62,263 nt of DNA from an uncultured Lysobacteraceae bacterium (GTDB lineage Bacteria > Pseudomonadota > Gammaproteobacteria > Xanthomonadales > Xanthomonadaceae). The stretch lies in NCBI GenBank assembly GCA_937897645.1, contig CALCNV010000126.1:1-62263 (forward strand), read 5' to 3'. The notes under the pieces were generated by a model. It made no database searches, was not told the DNA's origin, and saw only the letters and a program-made list of their open reading frames with translations. This document shows, one piece after another, positions 41,548-53,678 of the stretch. The translations under genes and the position numbers were made by a program. The first letter of the stretch is position 1; each line of letters begins with the position of its first letter.

Positions 41548-42756
41548 ATGACGAACCCAATCCAGATATCCAAGCGCGCCCAGGGCCTCACCAGTTCGGC
41601 GATCCGTGAAATCCTCAAGGTCACCGAGCGCCCGGAGGTGATCTCCTTCGCCGGCGGCCTGCCGTCGCCAGCCACGTTCCCCATCGAACGCATGCGCTGG
41701 GCCTGTACCAAGGTGCTGGACGAAGCCCCGCAGGCGGCCCTGCAATACGGACCCACCGAAGGCTTCACGCCGCTGCGCGAGTGGGTGGCGGCCCGCCTGA
41801 GCCAGAACGGGGCCATCATCCGCCCGAGCCAGGTGCTGATCACCACGGGTTCGCAGCAGGGCCTCGACCTGCTGGGCAAGGTGCTGATCGACGAAGGCAG
41901 CAAGGTGCTGGTGGAAACGCCCAGCTACCTCGGTGCGCTGCAGGCGTTCTCGCTGTTCCAGCCCGCGTTTTCGGCGATGGAAACCGACGAGCAAGGCATC
42001 GTCACCGACGCACTGACGCCCGCACAGTTGCAAGGCGCGCGCTTCATGTATTGCCTGCCCAACTTCCAGAACCCTACCGGCCGCCGCCTGCCGCTGGAGC
42101 GCCGCAAGGCGCTGCTGGAAAAAGCCATCGCCGCCGGCGTGCCCGTAGTCGAAGACGACCCCTACGGCGAGCTCTGCTACAGCGGCGACATCCTGCCCAG
42201 CCTGCTGTCGATGGCCCCGGAACACGTCATCTACATGGGCTCGTTCTCCAAGGTATTGGCACCCGGCCTGCGCCTGGGCTTCGTGATCGCGCCGGAGGAA
42301 CTGCACGGCAAGCTGGTGCAGGCCAAGCAGGCCGCCGACCTGCACACGCCATCCTTCAGCCAACGCATCGTGTATGAAGCGGTACAGGACGGTTTCCTGG
42401 ATGCCCACATCCCCACCATCCGCACGCTGTATGCCCATCAGTGCGAATTGATGCTGGACGCGCTGGACCGTTATTTCCCCGCAGAAGCGACCTGGAACAA
42501 GCCGGAAGGCGGCATGTTCATCTGGGTCAATTTGCCCAAGGGCGTGGACAGCGGCAAGCTGCTGGCCAAGGCCATCGAGCAGAACGTGGCCTTCGTGCCC
42601 GGCGCGCCGTTCTACGCAGTTGATCCCGTGCCCAACACCTTGCGCCTGTCCTTCGTCACCGTGCCGCAGGACAAGATTGAGATCGGCATGCAGAAGCTGG
42701 GCGCTTTGCTGAAGGCGGAGATTGCGGCGCTGACCAAGGACGGAGTGGTTGCATAG
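41548..42756 (+). CDS. PLP-dependent aminotransferase (class I/II, MocR/LysN-like)
   Basis: A fold-type I aminotransferase of 402 residues. Signatures: ISFAGGLPSPATFP, YGPTEGFTPLREWVAARL, TTGSQQGLDLLGKVL, YCLPNFQNPTGRRLP, EDDPYGELCYSG and the PLP-lysine block MGSFSKVLAPGLRLGF. This pattern is shared by 2-aminoadipate and aromatic/branched-chain aminotransferases of the same clade; the substrate is not determined. It stands alone, 77 bp after the hydrolase gene. Confidence 0.88.
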   Translation: MTNPIQISKRAQGLTSSAIREILKVTERPEVISFAGGLPSPATFPIERMRWACTKVLDEAPQAALQYGPTEGFTPLREWVAARLSQNGAIIRPSQVLITTGSQQGLDLLGKVLIDEGSKVLVETPSYLGALQAFSLFQPAFSAMETDEQGIVTDALTPAQLQGARFMYCLPNFQNPTGRRLPLERRKALLEKAIAAGVPVVEDDPYGELCYSGDILPSLLSMAPEHVIYMGSFSKVLAPGLRLGFVIAPEELHGKLVQAKQAADLHTPSFSQRIVYEAVQDGFLDAHIPTIRTLYAHQCELMLDALDRYFPAEATWNKPEGGMFIWVNLPKGVDSGKLLAKAIEQNVAFVPGAPFYAVDPVPNTLRLSFVTVPQDKIEIGMQKLGALLKAEIAALTKDGVVA

Positions 42757-42775
42757 GAATGTAATGTACTCGCCT

Positions 42776-42884
42776 CGTCATCCCCGCGAAGGCGGGGACC
42801 CAGCGACTTTTACTCGTTAGCAGCTAAAGTCCTTGGGTTCCCGCCTTCGCGGGGTTTTCAACAGCCGGAGGCTGGTCATGACGG
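42776..42884. repeat. Two-hairpin MITE-like element with ends like the GIY-YIG unit
   Basis: The core (42776-42854) starts CGTCATCCCCGCGAAGGCGGG, ACCCAGCGACTTTT, and ends AAAGTCCTTGGGTTCCCGCC, the inverse arm, matching the GIY-YIG unit arms through the CCCAG-GACTT region. The right end then runs into TTTTCAACAGCCGGAGGCTGGTCATGACGG, a motif also seen at 9966-9990. Confidence 0.8.
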
Positions 42885-42929
42885 CTCTCGGGATTGTCGT
42901 CACTCCCACACTTTGATGAATCCCTACCC

Positions 42930-43643
42930 ATGAGCGAACCCATCCGACTGCTGATCCACGGTGCCTCCGGCCGCATGGGCCAGGCCTTGTTGCGACTCTG
43001 TGGTGAACAGGCCGGTTGCCAGGTCGTCGCTGCCGTCACCCACAAGTCGCCGGCACAGCGCGTAGTCGACGGCGTGCCGTTCTTCGCCGCCAAGGAACTG
43101 TCCGGCGTGCCTGCGTTCGATGTGGCCGTTGATTTCAGCCTGCCAGAGGGCTTCGATCCCGTTCTCGCCCTGTGCGTGACGCGCGGCGCGGCCCTGGTTT
43201 CCGGCACCACCGGCTTGAGCGACGCCCAGCGCGCAGACCTGGATGCCGCAGCCACGCAAATTCCGGTGGTGTGGGCCTCCAACTTCAGCCTTGGCGTGGC
43301 GGTGCTAACCGAACTGGTGGAACGTGCGGCGGACGCCTTGCCGGGCTGGGATTGCGACGTGCTCGAAGCCCACCACACCCAGAAGAAGGATGCGCCTTCC
43401 GGCACCGCGCTGACGCTTGGGGAGGCGGCAGGCTCCGCCGGGTCGCCCGTGCATTACGCCAGCCTGAGGGCAGGGGACATCGTGGGCGAACACACCGTGC
43501 AATTCACCGGCCTGGGCGAACGCATCGAGCTGGTCCACCGTGCCGGCAACCGCGACATCTTTGCCCGTGGTGCCCTGCATGCCGCCGTGCGCCTGGCGGG
43601 CAAGCCGCCCGCCGCCTACCGCGTACGCGACCTGCTGGACTGA
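42930..43643 (+). CDS. dapB: 4-hydroxy-tetrahydrodipicolinate reductase
   Basis: NAD(P)H-dependent reductase of the lysine/diaminopimelate pathway, 237 residues from ATG 42930 (MSEPIRLLIHGASGRMGQALL). Dinucleotide loop HGASGRMGQ; substrate-binding EAHHTQKKDAPSGTAL, with the catalytic His pair and Lys; GERIELVHRAGNRDIFARGAL near the end. An upstream ATG (42894) lacks family similarity. Confidence 0.96.
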   Translation: MSEPIRLLIHGASGRMGQALLRLCGEQAGCQVVAAVTHKSPAQRVVDGVPFFAAKELSGVPAFDVAVDFSLPEGFDPVLALCVTRGAALVSGTTGLSDAQRADLDAAATQIPVVWASNFSLGVAVLTELVERAADALPGWDCDVLEAHHTQKKDAPSGTALTLGEAAGSAGSPVHYASLRAGDIVGEHTVQFTGLGERIELVHRAGNRDIFARGALHAAVRLAGKPPAAYRVRDLLD

Positions 43644-43708
43644 GAGCGGGGTGGTTTGAAGACCACCGGGCACTAAAAAAACGGCTGGCGTGACCGGCCC
43701 CGCATCGG

Positions 43709-43714
43709 TACAAT
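43709..43714 (+). promoter_or_regulatory. Possible -10 box of the carAB-greA operon
   Basis: TACAAT about 110 bp before the carA start; -35 not clear. The gap 43644-43822 otherwise contains a weak hairpin (GCGGTTTCTTGCAGCCGC). Confidence 0.35.
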
Positions 43715-43822
43715 TCTCGCTCGCCTGTTACCTACCGCCACGGACCGGAGAAACACCGAGTTCGCGGTTTCTTGCAGCCGCAAGTTGGTGGGGCAGGGTT
43801 CCTCCACCCCAAGGCGAACCCA

Positions 43823-44943
43823 GTGACCCAACCCGCAATCCTCGTACTCGAAGACGGCACCGTATTCGAGGGCGAATCCGTAGGCGCGAGCGGCCTTTCC
43901 GTCGGCGAGGTGGTGTTCAACACCGCCATGACCGGCTACCAGGAAGTCCTGACCGACCCGTCTTACGCCCGCCAGCTGGTCACCCTGACCTATCCCCACA
44001 TCGGCAATACCGGCTGCACTGACCAGGACGACGAAGCGCGCCAGGTCTGGTGCTCCGGCCTGATCGTGCGCGACGTGCCGCGCCGCCCCAGCAGTTGGCG
44101 CAACCAGCAGGCCCTGCCCGAGTGGCTGGCACAGCGCGGCGTGGTCGCCATCGCCGGCATAGACACCCGCAAACTCACCCGCGTGCTGCGTGACCGCGGT
44201 TCGCAGAACGGCGCGTTGATGGCTGGCACGGTAGACGTCGCGCAGGCGCTGGAAGCAGCGCGCAAGTTCCCGGGCCTGAAGGGAATGGACCTGGCGAAGG
44301 TGGTGTCCTCCACCCAGCCCTACGCATGGAAGGACGGCCAGATCGACCTTGACTCCGGCTTGCCAGTCCAGGCCGCGCCGCGCTTCAAGGTCGTGGCCTA
44401 TGACTTCGGCGTCAAGCTCAACATCCTGCGCATGCTGGCCGAACGCGGCTGCGACGTGACCGTGGTGCCGGCGCAGACACCGGCAGCCGAGGTGTTGGCG
44501 CTGAATCCGGACGGCGTGTTCCTGTCCAATGGTCCGGGCGATCCGGAACCCTGCGATTACGCGATTGCCGCGATCCGCGAATTCATTGCGCAGAAAATTC
44601 CAACCTTCGGCATCTGCCTCGGGCACCAGCTACTCGCACTGGCAGCAGGCGCGAAGACGTTGAAGATGGGACACGGCCACCACGGCGCCAACCATCCCGT
44701 GCAGGACCTCGACAGCGGCCGCGTGATGATTACCTCGCAGAACCACGGTTTCGCGGTGGATGAATCCACGCTGCCGGCGAACGTGCGCGTGACCCATCGT
44801 TCGCTGTTTGACGGCACCAACCAGGGCATCGAACTGACCGATGCGCCTGCCTTCTCGTTCCAGGGACACCCGGAAGCGAGTCCCGGACCGCGCGACGTCG
44901 CGCCGCTTTTCGATCGCTTTGTCGCATCGATGGAGAAACACTG

Positions 44944-44944
<1 letters not shown>
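43823..44944 (+). CDS. carA: Carbamoyl-phosphate synthase small subunit
   Basis: Glutamine amidotransferase subunit, feeding ammonia to CarB for arginine and pyrimidine synthesis. The GTG at 43823 (read as Met, then TQPAILVLEDGTVFEG) gives 373 residues, the family length; an ATG at 43772 would add 17 untypical residues. Class I glutamine amidotransferase motif FGICLGHQLLALA with nucleophile Cys265; the catalytic His/Glu are in FQGHPEASPGP. Its stop shares one base with the carB ATG. Confidence 0.95.
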
Positions 44945-48182
<3,238 letters not shown>

Positions 48183-48186
<4 letters not shown>

Positions 48187-48659
48187 GAGCGCCATTGACC
48201 CTGAAAGGCGCACAGCGCCTGCGCGAGGAACTGGACCACCTGAAGTCGGTGAAGCGTCCGGAAATCATCACGGCCATCTCCGAAGCCCGTGCACACGGCG
48301 ACCTGAAGGAAAACGCCGAGTACCACGCCGCGCGCGAGCAGCAAAGCTTCATCGAAGGCCGCATCAAGCAGCTTGAAAGCGAACTGTCGCATGCCGAAGT
48401 GATCGACGTGGCCAAGCTCAATGCAGGGTCGCGCGTGGTGTTCGGGGCGACGGTGACCTTGGCCGACGTGGAAACCGACGAGGAAAAGCGCTACCAGATC
48501 GTCGGTGACCTGGAAGCGGACATCAAGCGGGCGATGATCGCCATTTCGTCACCGATCGCGCGTGCGTTGATTGGCAAGAACGAGGGCGACTCGGTGACCA
48601 TCGACGCACCCGCGGGCCAGCGCGAATACGAAATCGTCAGCGTCGCGTACACGGGCTGA
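48183..48659 (+). CDS. greA: Transcription elongation factor GreA
   Basis: Rescues backtracked RNA polymerase by stimulating transcript cleavage. 158 residues from ATG 48183 (MRAPLTLKGAQRLREELDHLK). The coiled-coil tip acidic motif is AHGDLKENAEYHAAREQQSFIEGRI; the C-terminal FKBP-like domain ends IDAPAGQREYEIVSVAY. The start overlaps the carB stop by 4 bp; carAB-greA linkage is common in gammaproteobacteria. Confidence 0.97.
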
Positions 48660-48667
48660 GATCCGGC

Positions 48668-49600
48668 ATGGCATCGGCCACGCTGCTGTTGGCATCGCGC
48701 ATGCGCTTCGCAGGGCAGCCGCTGCCGGCAGCGTTCGCAAAAGTCCTGGCGCAGGCGGATTTCAGCCAGGTTGATGCCGGGGAGCGTGCGCAGCTGCGTC
48801 GCCATTTCCAGCTGATTCCCGATCATTGGCCGGTCGCTGCACTGACGCGGCAACTGGACGCCGGTGACGCCGCGCAGGCCAGTTGGCTGCGGGTCGACCC
48901 GGCCCACGTCGCGCCCGACATGGGCGGCGCACGCATGTTGTCGCATGGTGACGCGCTGGCACTCACGACAGACGATGTTGCCCAGTTGCTGCCCGCATTG
49001 AAGCCGCTGTTTGGCGATGCCGGATTCGCCCTCGACGCTCCCCATCCGTCACGCTGGTATTTGCGCCTGCCAAGGGAAGCGAAGCTGCCGGTGTTTGCCG
49101 CTCCGGATGAGGTGCTGGGCGAGGACCTGTTCGCGCACCTGCCCGAAGGCGACCTCGGCCGCCGCTGGCGCGCGCTGCTCACCGAAACCCAGGTCGTGCT
49201 GCACAACCATCCGTGGAATGCTCGGCGTGTCGCGGCAGGCAAGCCTGCGGTGAACTCGCTGTGGTTCTGGGGCGCGGGCGCGCCGCCCGAGTTCGTGCGC
49301 ACCCGTTACAAGCAAGTCAAAGGCAAGGACATCGTCTTGCGTGCGCTGGCAGGTGCTGCCGAGGTGGTGGAAGCCGGCGGCGACACCAATCCGCAGGAAG
49401 TGGATGCGCTGGTCGACTTGCGTCCGTTGCGTGCACTGGACAAGCTGGCAAGCGATGCCGTGCAGCCGCTGTTGCAAGCCGTGCGCAAGCGCGAGCTGGA
49501 GTCGCTAACCCTGGATTTCGAGGACGGTGCCATCTTCGCCCTGCGCCGCGAGCAGCGCTGGCGTTTCTGGCGGCGGCCACTGGCCAAGCTCGGGCAATGA
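48668..49600 (+). CDS. Conserved uncharacterised protein upstream of recJ
   Basis: A 310-residue cytosolic protein without signal peptide or membrane helices. It contains HFQLIPDHWPVAALTRQLD, LQ-type helices and a motif VLHNHPWNARRVAAGKPAVNSLWFWGAGAPP that is conserved in a xanthomonad/pseudomonad family of unknown function (some members are labelled phosphoglycerate mutase without clear basis). It begins 8 bp after greA and its stop overlaps the recJ start (ATGA), so it belongs to the same transcript. Confidence 0.72.
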   Translation: MASATLLLASRMRFAGQPLPAAFAKVLAQADFSQVDAGERAQLRRHFQLIPDHWPVAALTRQLDAGDAAQASWLRVDPAHVAPDMGGARMLSHGDALALTTDDVAQLLPALKPLFGDAGFALDAPHPSRWYLRLPREAKLPVFAAPDEVLGEDLFAHLPEGDLGRRWRALLTETQVVLHNHPWNARRVAAGKPAVNSLWFWGAGAPPEFVRTRYKQVKGKDIVLRALAGAAEVVEAGGDTNPQEVDALVDLRPLRALDKLASDAVQPLLQAVRKRELESLTLDFEDGAIFALRREQRWRFWRRPLAKLGQ

Positions 49601-51348
49601 CCCGTCCCGGCCCAAGGATTCGGCGCCGCACGCTGGCAACCACCGGCCAATGGCCAGACGCCATGCCGTCGCTGCTGCAACGCATCTACGCCGGACGTGG
49701 CGCTACCTCGATCGAACAGGCGCAGCCGAAGCTGGCGCAACTGCTGCCGCCTGACACCTTGGGCGGGCTGGACGCCGCCACCGCGCTGCTGGCGGATGCC
49801 ATCGCACAAGGCAAGCACATCGTGGTCGTCGGTGATTTCGACTGCGATGGCGCTACCGCCTGTGCCGTAGGCGTGCGTGGCCTGCGCATGCTCGGCGCCA
49901 CGCGTGTCACGCCCGCGGTGCCCAATCGCATGGTGCACGGTTATGGATTGTCGCCTGCGATGGTGGAAGAGCTAGTCGGGCTTGAGCCCGACCTGTTGGT
50001 CACGGTTGACCATGGCATCAACTGCCACGCGGGAATTTCCGCCGCGAAGGCATTGGGCTGGCAGGTGCTGGTCACCGACCACCACTTGCCCGGTGACGCG
50101 CTGCCGCCCGCGGATGCCATCGTCAATCCCAACTGCCGCGGTGATGTCTTCCCCAGCAAGATGCTGGCCGGTGTCGGCGTCATGTTCTACGTATTGCTGG
50201 CCCTGCGCAGAAGGCTGCGTGACAGTGCGCCCGCATTGCAGACCGAGGCCGACCTGTCCACGCTGCTCGACCTGGTGGCAGTCGGCACCGTCGCCGACCT
50301 GGTGCCGCTGGACGTCAACAATCGTGCTTTGGTGGGCGCAGGATTGCGGCGACTGCGTGCAGGGCAGGGTTGTGCGGGGTTGCGCGCCCTGATCGAAGTC
50401 TCGGGCCGTGAAGCGGCCAAGCTGACTGCTGCCGACATCGGCTTCGCCATCGCGCCACGCCTCAACGCTGCCGGCCGTCTGGAAGACATGGCCATCGGCA
50501 TCGAATGCCTGCTCACCGACGATGCGCTGCAAGCGACGGAACTGGCCAACCTGCTGCACGGCATCAATGCCGAGCGCCGCGGCGTGCAGCAGCAGATGAC
50601 CGATGAAGCCGAATCCGCACTGGCGCGTTTTGGCCACGATATCGACGGACAGGTTCCGATTGCCCTGTGCCTGTTCGACCCGGAATGGCATCCCGGCGTG
50701 GTAGGCCTGGTAGCCTCGAAGATGAAGGAAAAACTGCATCGCCCGGTGATCGCCTTCGCACCCGCTGAACCGGGTAGCAGCACCTTGCGAGGTTCGGCGC
50801 GTTCCATCCCCGGTTTCCATATCCGTGATGCCCTGGCCGCCGTGGACAGCGCGCATCCGGCATTGATGGGCAAGTTCGGTGGCCACGCCATGGCGGCTGG
50901 CCTCAGCCTGGATGAAAGCGACTTGGCGAAATTCGAAGCTGCATTCCGCGAGCATGCCGCCGGCGTGCTTGATCCGGCGATGTTGCAGGCCGAGTTGCTG
51001 AGTGATGGTGAATTGGCCGCGTCGGAGTTCGCTTCCTCGCACGCCGAAGCGCTTCGCAATGCCGGGCCGTGGGGGCAGGGCTTCGGCGAGCCCTTGTTCG
51101 ACGGTGAATTCGAAGTGGTTGACTGGCGCGTGGTCGGTGAGCGCCACCTCAAGCTGACCCTGCGCGTGGAGGGCCGGCGCGAGCCATTGAATGCCATCCA
51201 TTTCGGAGGCTGGCACGACCAGCCTCCAGCCACGCGCGTGCACCTGGCATACCGGCTGGTGCCCGATGACTATCGTGGCGGCACCGCCATCCAGTTGATC
51301 GTGGAGCATTGCGAACCGGTCGGGCATGACGGAATCAGGTTGAACTGA
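49597..51348 (+). CDS. recJ: Single-stranded-DNA-specific exonuclease RecJ
   Basis: 5'-3' ssDNA exonuclease of the DHH superfamily, 583 residues from ATG 49597 (MTRPGPRIRRRTL). Catalytic motifs: VVGDFDCDGATACAVGV (DxDxDG), LLVTVDHGINCH, VLVTDHHLPGD (DHH), LDLVAVGTVADLVPL, and the DHHA1 motif GKFGGHAMAAGLSL. Used in recombination and mismatch repair. The frame is open further upstream inside the previous gene but lacks family similarity. Confidence 0.97.
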   Translation: MTRPGPRIRRRTLATTGQWPDAMPSLLQRIYAGRGATSIEQAQPKLAQLLPPDTLGGLDAATALLADAIAQGKHIVVVGDFDCDGATACAVGVRGLRMLGATRVTPAVPNRMVHGYGLSPAMVEELVGLEPDLLVTVDHGINCHAGISAAKALGWQVLVTDHHLPGDALPPADAIVNPNCRGDVFPSKMLAGVGVMFYVLLALRRRLRDSAPALQTEADLSTLLDLVAVGTVADLVPLDVNNRALVGAGLRRLRAGQGCAGLRALIEVSGREAAKLTAADIGFAIAPRLNAAGRLEDMAIGIECLLTDDALQATELANLLHGINAERRGVQQQMTDEAESALARFGHDIDGQVPIALCLFDPEWHPGVVGLVASKMKEKLHRPVIAFAPAEPGSSTLRGSARSIPGFHIRDALAAVDSAHPALMGKFGGHAMAAGLSLDESDLAKFEAAFREHAAGVLDPAMLQAELLSDGELAASEFASSHAEALRNAGPWGQGFGEPLFDGEFEVVDWRVVGERHLKLTLRVEGRREPLNAIHFGGWHDQPPATRVHLAYRLVPDDYRGGTAIQLIVEHCEPVGHDGIRLN

Positions 51349-51355
51349 AGCTGCG

Positions 51356-52603
51356 TCATGTATCGGCAGGTGCCTCGCTCGTGATCGCCTGACGCGTTGA
51401 CGGATCGCGCAACGATTGACCAGATTTCGTACGCAACCCGAACAGAGGCCGCATCCAGCCTGCCCGACGGATGATTTCATAGGCGCCAAAGCAAACTGCA
51501 AACGTCAGCAATACCAGTAGCGGTCCTTCCAGCAACGGCTGGATATGGAGCGGCCGCAGGTTGTACGCAGCCACCACGATCACGGTCTGGTGGAGGATAT
51601 AAACCGGGAAAACCGCCGGTGTCAGGTAACGCAGCGCTTTGCTGTCCCCGGGCGCAAGATGGTAGGCAAAACCCAGGATCGCGGCGATGCTGGTCCACTG
51701 GTTGATCGCCCACACGACGCGCTGGATCATACGCATAGCGTCCGGTGCAGGATTGGCTTCGTCGTAGCCGGCACCATAGAAGTACCAGACGATCAATCCA
51801 TAACTTGCTACCGCAATGCCCAGTGCGGGCCAGCGCAGGCGCTGCAGTGCGTTCCAGATGCCTTCGGTCCGTGCCGCCAGGAACCCGAGCATGAACATCG
51901 GGAAGAACTGGGCATGGTTGTACCAGTCATCCACCAAGGCATGCGTGGATTCAAACCGTGCGGCCAGGGCCAGTCGAACCACCGCCAGCACAACGACAGG
52001 CCAGACCAGTACTCCGGGTCCGGACATCAGTCGCGCCAGTCCCGTGCGGCTTTTTTCCAACAATCCGGGTGCCAATTTCAACAGCAGCCAAAGCACCACC
52101 GTATACGCCCACAGATAGGCGACGAACCACAGATGGTTCCACGTAGGCAGGTCCAGGCAGCCATCGTCGTCGCAGAAGCTGCCGTCACCCGCCAGGTAAC
52201 GCGCCCAGAAGGCCAAGTAGCCGTCGTGGTAGCCGCCCGGGATACGCGAGTCCAGCACCTCGTAGAAGGACTGTGGCGGCACGATGACCAGCATGCCGAA
52301 GATCAACGGCACCAACAGCCGCCACGAGCGGGAACCCATGAAGCCTTTCGGCGTCTTCGCCAGCAGGAAGGCACTGGCCGATCCCGAGACCAGGAACAAC
52401 AAAGAAAGCCGCCACGGACTGCTCAGCAGCATGAGCGGCTCGATGGTTTCGCTGGCATGCGGACTTTTTACGTGCCAGTCCCAGCTCACGTAGTACATGC
52501 CTACGTGGTACAGCACCAGAATTCCGAAGGCGCATACCCGCACCCAATCCAGATCGTAACGGCGTTCCATGAAGGGCTTCATTCTAGGAGGGGAGTGGGA
52601 CAT
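51356..52603 (-). CDS. Membrane acyltransferase family 3 protein (OpgC-like)
   Basis: A multi-pass acyltransferase-3 protein of 415 residues with about ten hydrophobic segments. MERRYDLDWVRVCAFGILVLYHVGMYYV carries the first helix and a catalytic-type His (LYHVG); LLFLVSGSASAFLLAK and RSWRLLVPLIFGMLVIVPPQSFYE follow. Relatives succinylate glucans (OpgC) or acylate other envelope sugars. The start is uncertain: ATGs at 52603, 52579 and 52570 are in frame and none has a good ribosome-binding site. It is divergent from the LytTR gene. Confidence 0.82.
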   Translation of the reverse strand: MSHSPPRMKPFMERRYDLDWVRVCAFGILVLYHVGMYYVSWDWHVKSPHASETIEPLMLLSSPWRLSLLFLVSGSASAFLLAKTPKGFMGSRSWRLLVPLIFGMLVIVPPQSFYEVLDSRIPGGYHDGYLAFWARYLAGDGSFCDDDGCLDLPTWNHLWFVAYLWAYTVVLWLLLKLAPGLLEKSRTGLARLMSGPGVLVWPVVVLAVVRLALAARFESTHALVDDWYNHAQFFPMFMLGFLAARTEGIWNALQRLRWPALGIAVASYGLIVWYFYGAGYDEANPAPDAMRMIQRVVWAINQWTSIAAILGFAYHLAPGDSKALRYLTPAVFPVYILHQTVIVVAAYNLRPLHIQPLLEGPLLVLLTFAVCFGAYEIIRRAGWMRPLFGLRTKSGQSLRDPSTRQAITSEAPADT

Positions 52604-52727
52604 TCATGGCCATGCGCTGGCATGCGGCCAGTGGATAGTGACAAAGCGCTGGGGCAGAGTGACGAACCGCAGTCCCCAAGTGACGACTACGGGCCGCTGT
52701 CCAATGGTGCTGGCCTAGAATGCGCGG

Positions 52728-53627
52728 ATGCCTACCTCTGCATCCGATGACGCTTACCGTCGTTTCCTGTCCTGGCGCCGTCCTTTCGAGGTCGGTTTCT
52801 GGATCCTGCTGACCGGAAGCAATTTCATAGGCAACAGCATCACCACGCTGATGGAAATCCGGCGCGGCGAGTCCGACACCCTCGCCTGGGAGCCCATGGT
52901 GTGGGAGCTGAGCAGCGCACTGATGTGGCTGCTGCTGTTGTTGCCAATGATCGTCTGGTTCACGCGTCGTTTTCCCTTGCACTGGGAAACATGGCGACGC
53001 CTCCTGCCCTGGTACTTACTGGCCAGCGTGGTCATTTCAGCACTGCACGTGGCGGGCATGGTCGGCATAAGGATGCTGGTCTATCGCTGGCAGGGCATGG
53101 AGTACGACTTCGGTCCGTGGGGGCGTGAGTTCGTCTACGAATACATGAAGGATTTCCGCAGCTTCGTTTCCATCGTGGCGATCATCGAAGCCTACCGCTT
53201 CGTGTTGCGGCGATGGCAGGGCGAGGCCAGCCTGCTCGACGCGCCAGAGGAAGGCTTGCCGATGGAGTCGGTCGAGCTTCCAGAACGTTTCCTGGTACGT
53301 AAATTGGGGCGCGAATTCCTCGTCGCGGCCAACGACATCGAGTGGGTCCAGGCCTCGGGCAACTACGTCAACCTCCGCGTTCGCCAACACGACTATCCCT
53401 TGCGCAGCACTATCGCGGGCATCGAGATGAAGCTGGATCCGAGACGCTTCGCTCGGATCCACCGCAGTTACCTGGTCAACTTGGATCAGGTAGTTTCGAT
53501 CGAGCCGATGGACACCGGTGATGCGCGCCTGCATCTCAAGGACGGGACCTTGCTACCCTGCAGTCGCCGCTATCGCGCTGATTTGCGTGGGCGAGTAGCC
53601 CCTGGAAGTGGCGAATCCGGTGCCTGA
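52728..53627 (+). CDS. Membrane-anchored LytTR-family transcriptional regulator
   Basis: A 299-residue protein with no receiver domain. The N-terminal half has about four hydrophobic segments (FEVGFWILLTGSNFIG; LMWLLLLLPMIVWF; WYLLASVVISALHVAGMVGI; a fourth near residue 150). The C-terminal LytTR DNA-binding domain (residues ~190-290) has FLVAANDIEWVQASGNYVNLR and RFARIHRSYLVNLDQV, the HRS-type signature. It probably senses a membrane signal and acts on the divergent acyltransferase gene or elsewhere. Confidence 0.88.
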   Translation: MPTSASDDAYRRFLSWRRPFEVGFWILLTGSNFIGNSITTLMEIRRGESDTLAWEPMVWELSSALMWLLLLLPMIVWFTRRFPLHWETWRRLLPWYLLASVVISALHVAGMVGIRMLVYRWQGMEYDFGPWGREFVYEYMKDFRSFVSIVAIIEAYRFVLRRWQGEASLLDAPEEGLPMESVELPERFLVRKLGREFLVAANDIEWVQASGNYVNLRVRQHDYPLRSTIAGIEMKLDPRRFARIHRSYLVNLDQVVSIEPMDTGDARLHLKDGTLLPCSRRYRADLRGRVAPGSGESGA

Positions 53628-53678
53628 ACGCGCCAGCCTGCTAGAATTCGGGCCCGTTTCACCTCTGATTATTTCCCC

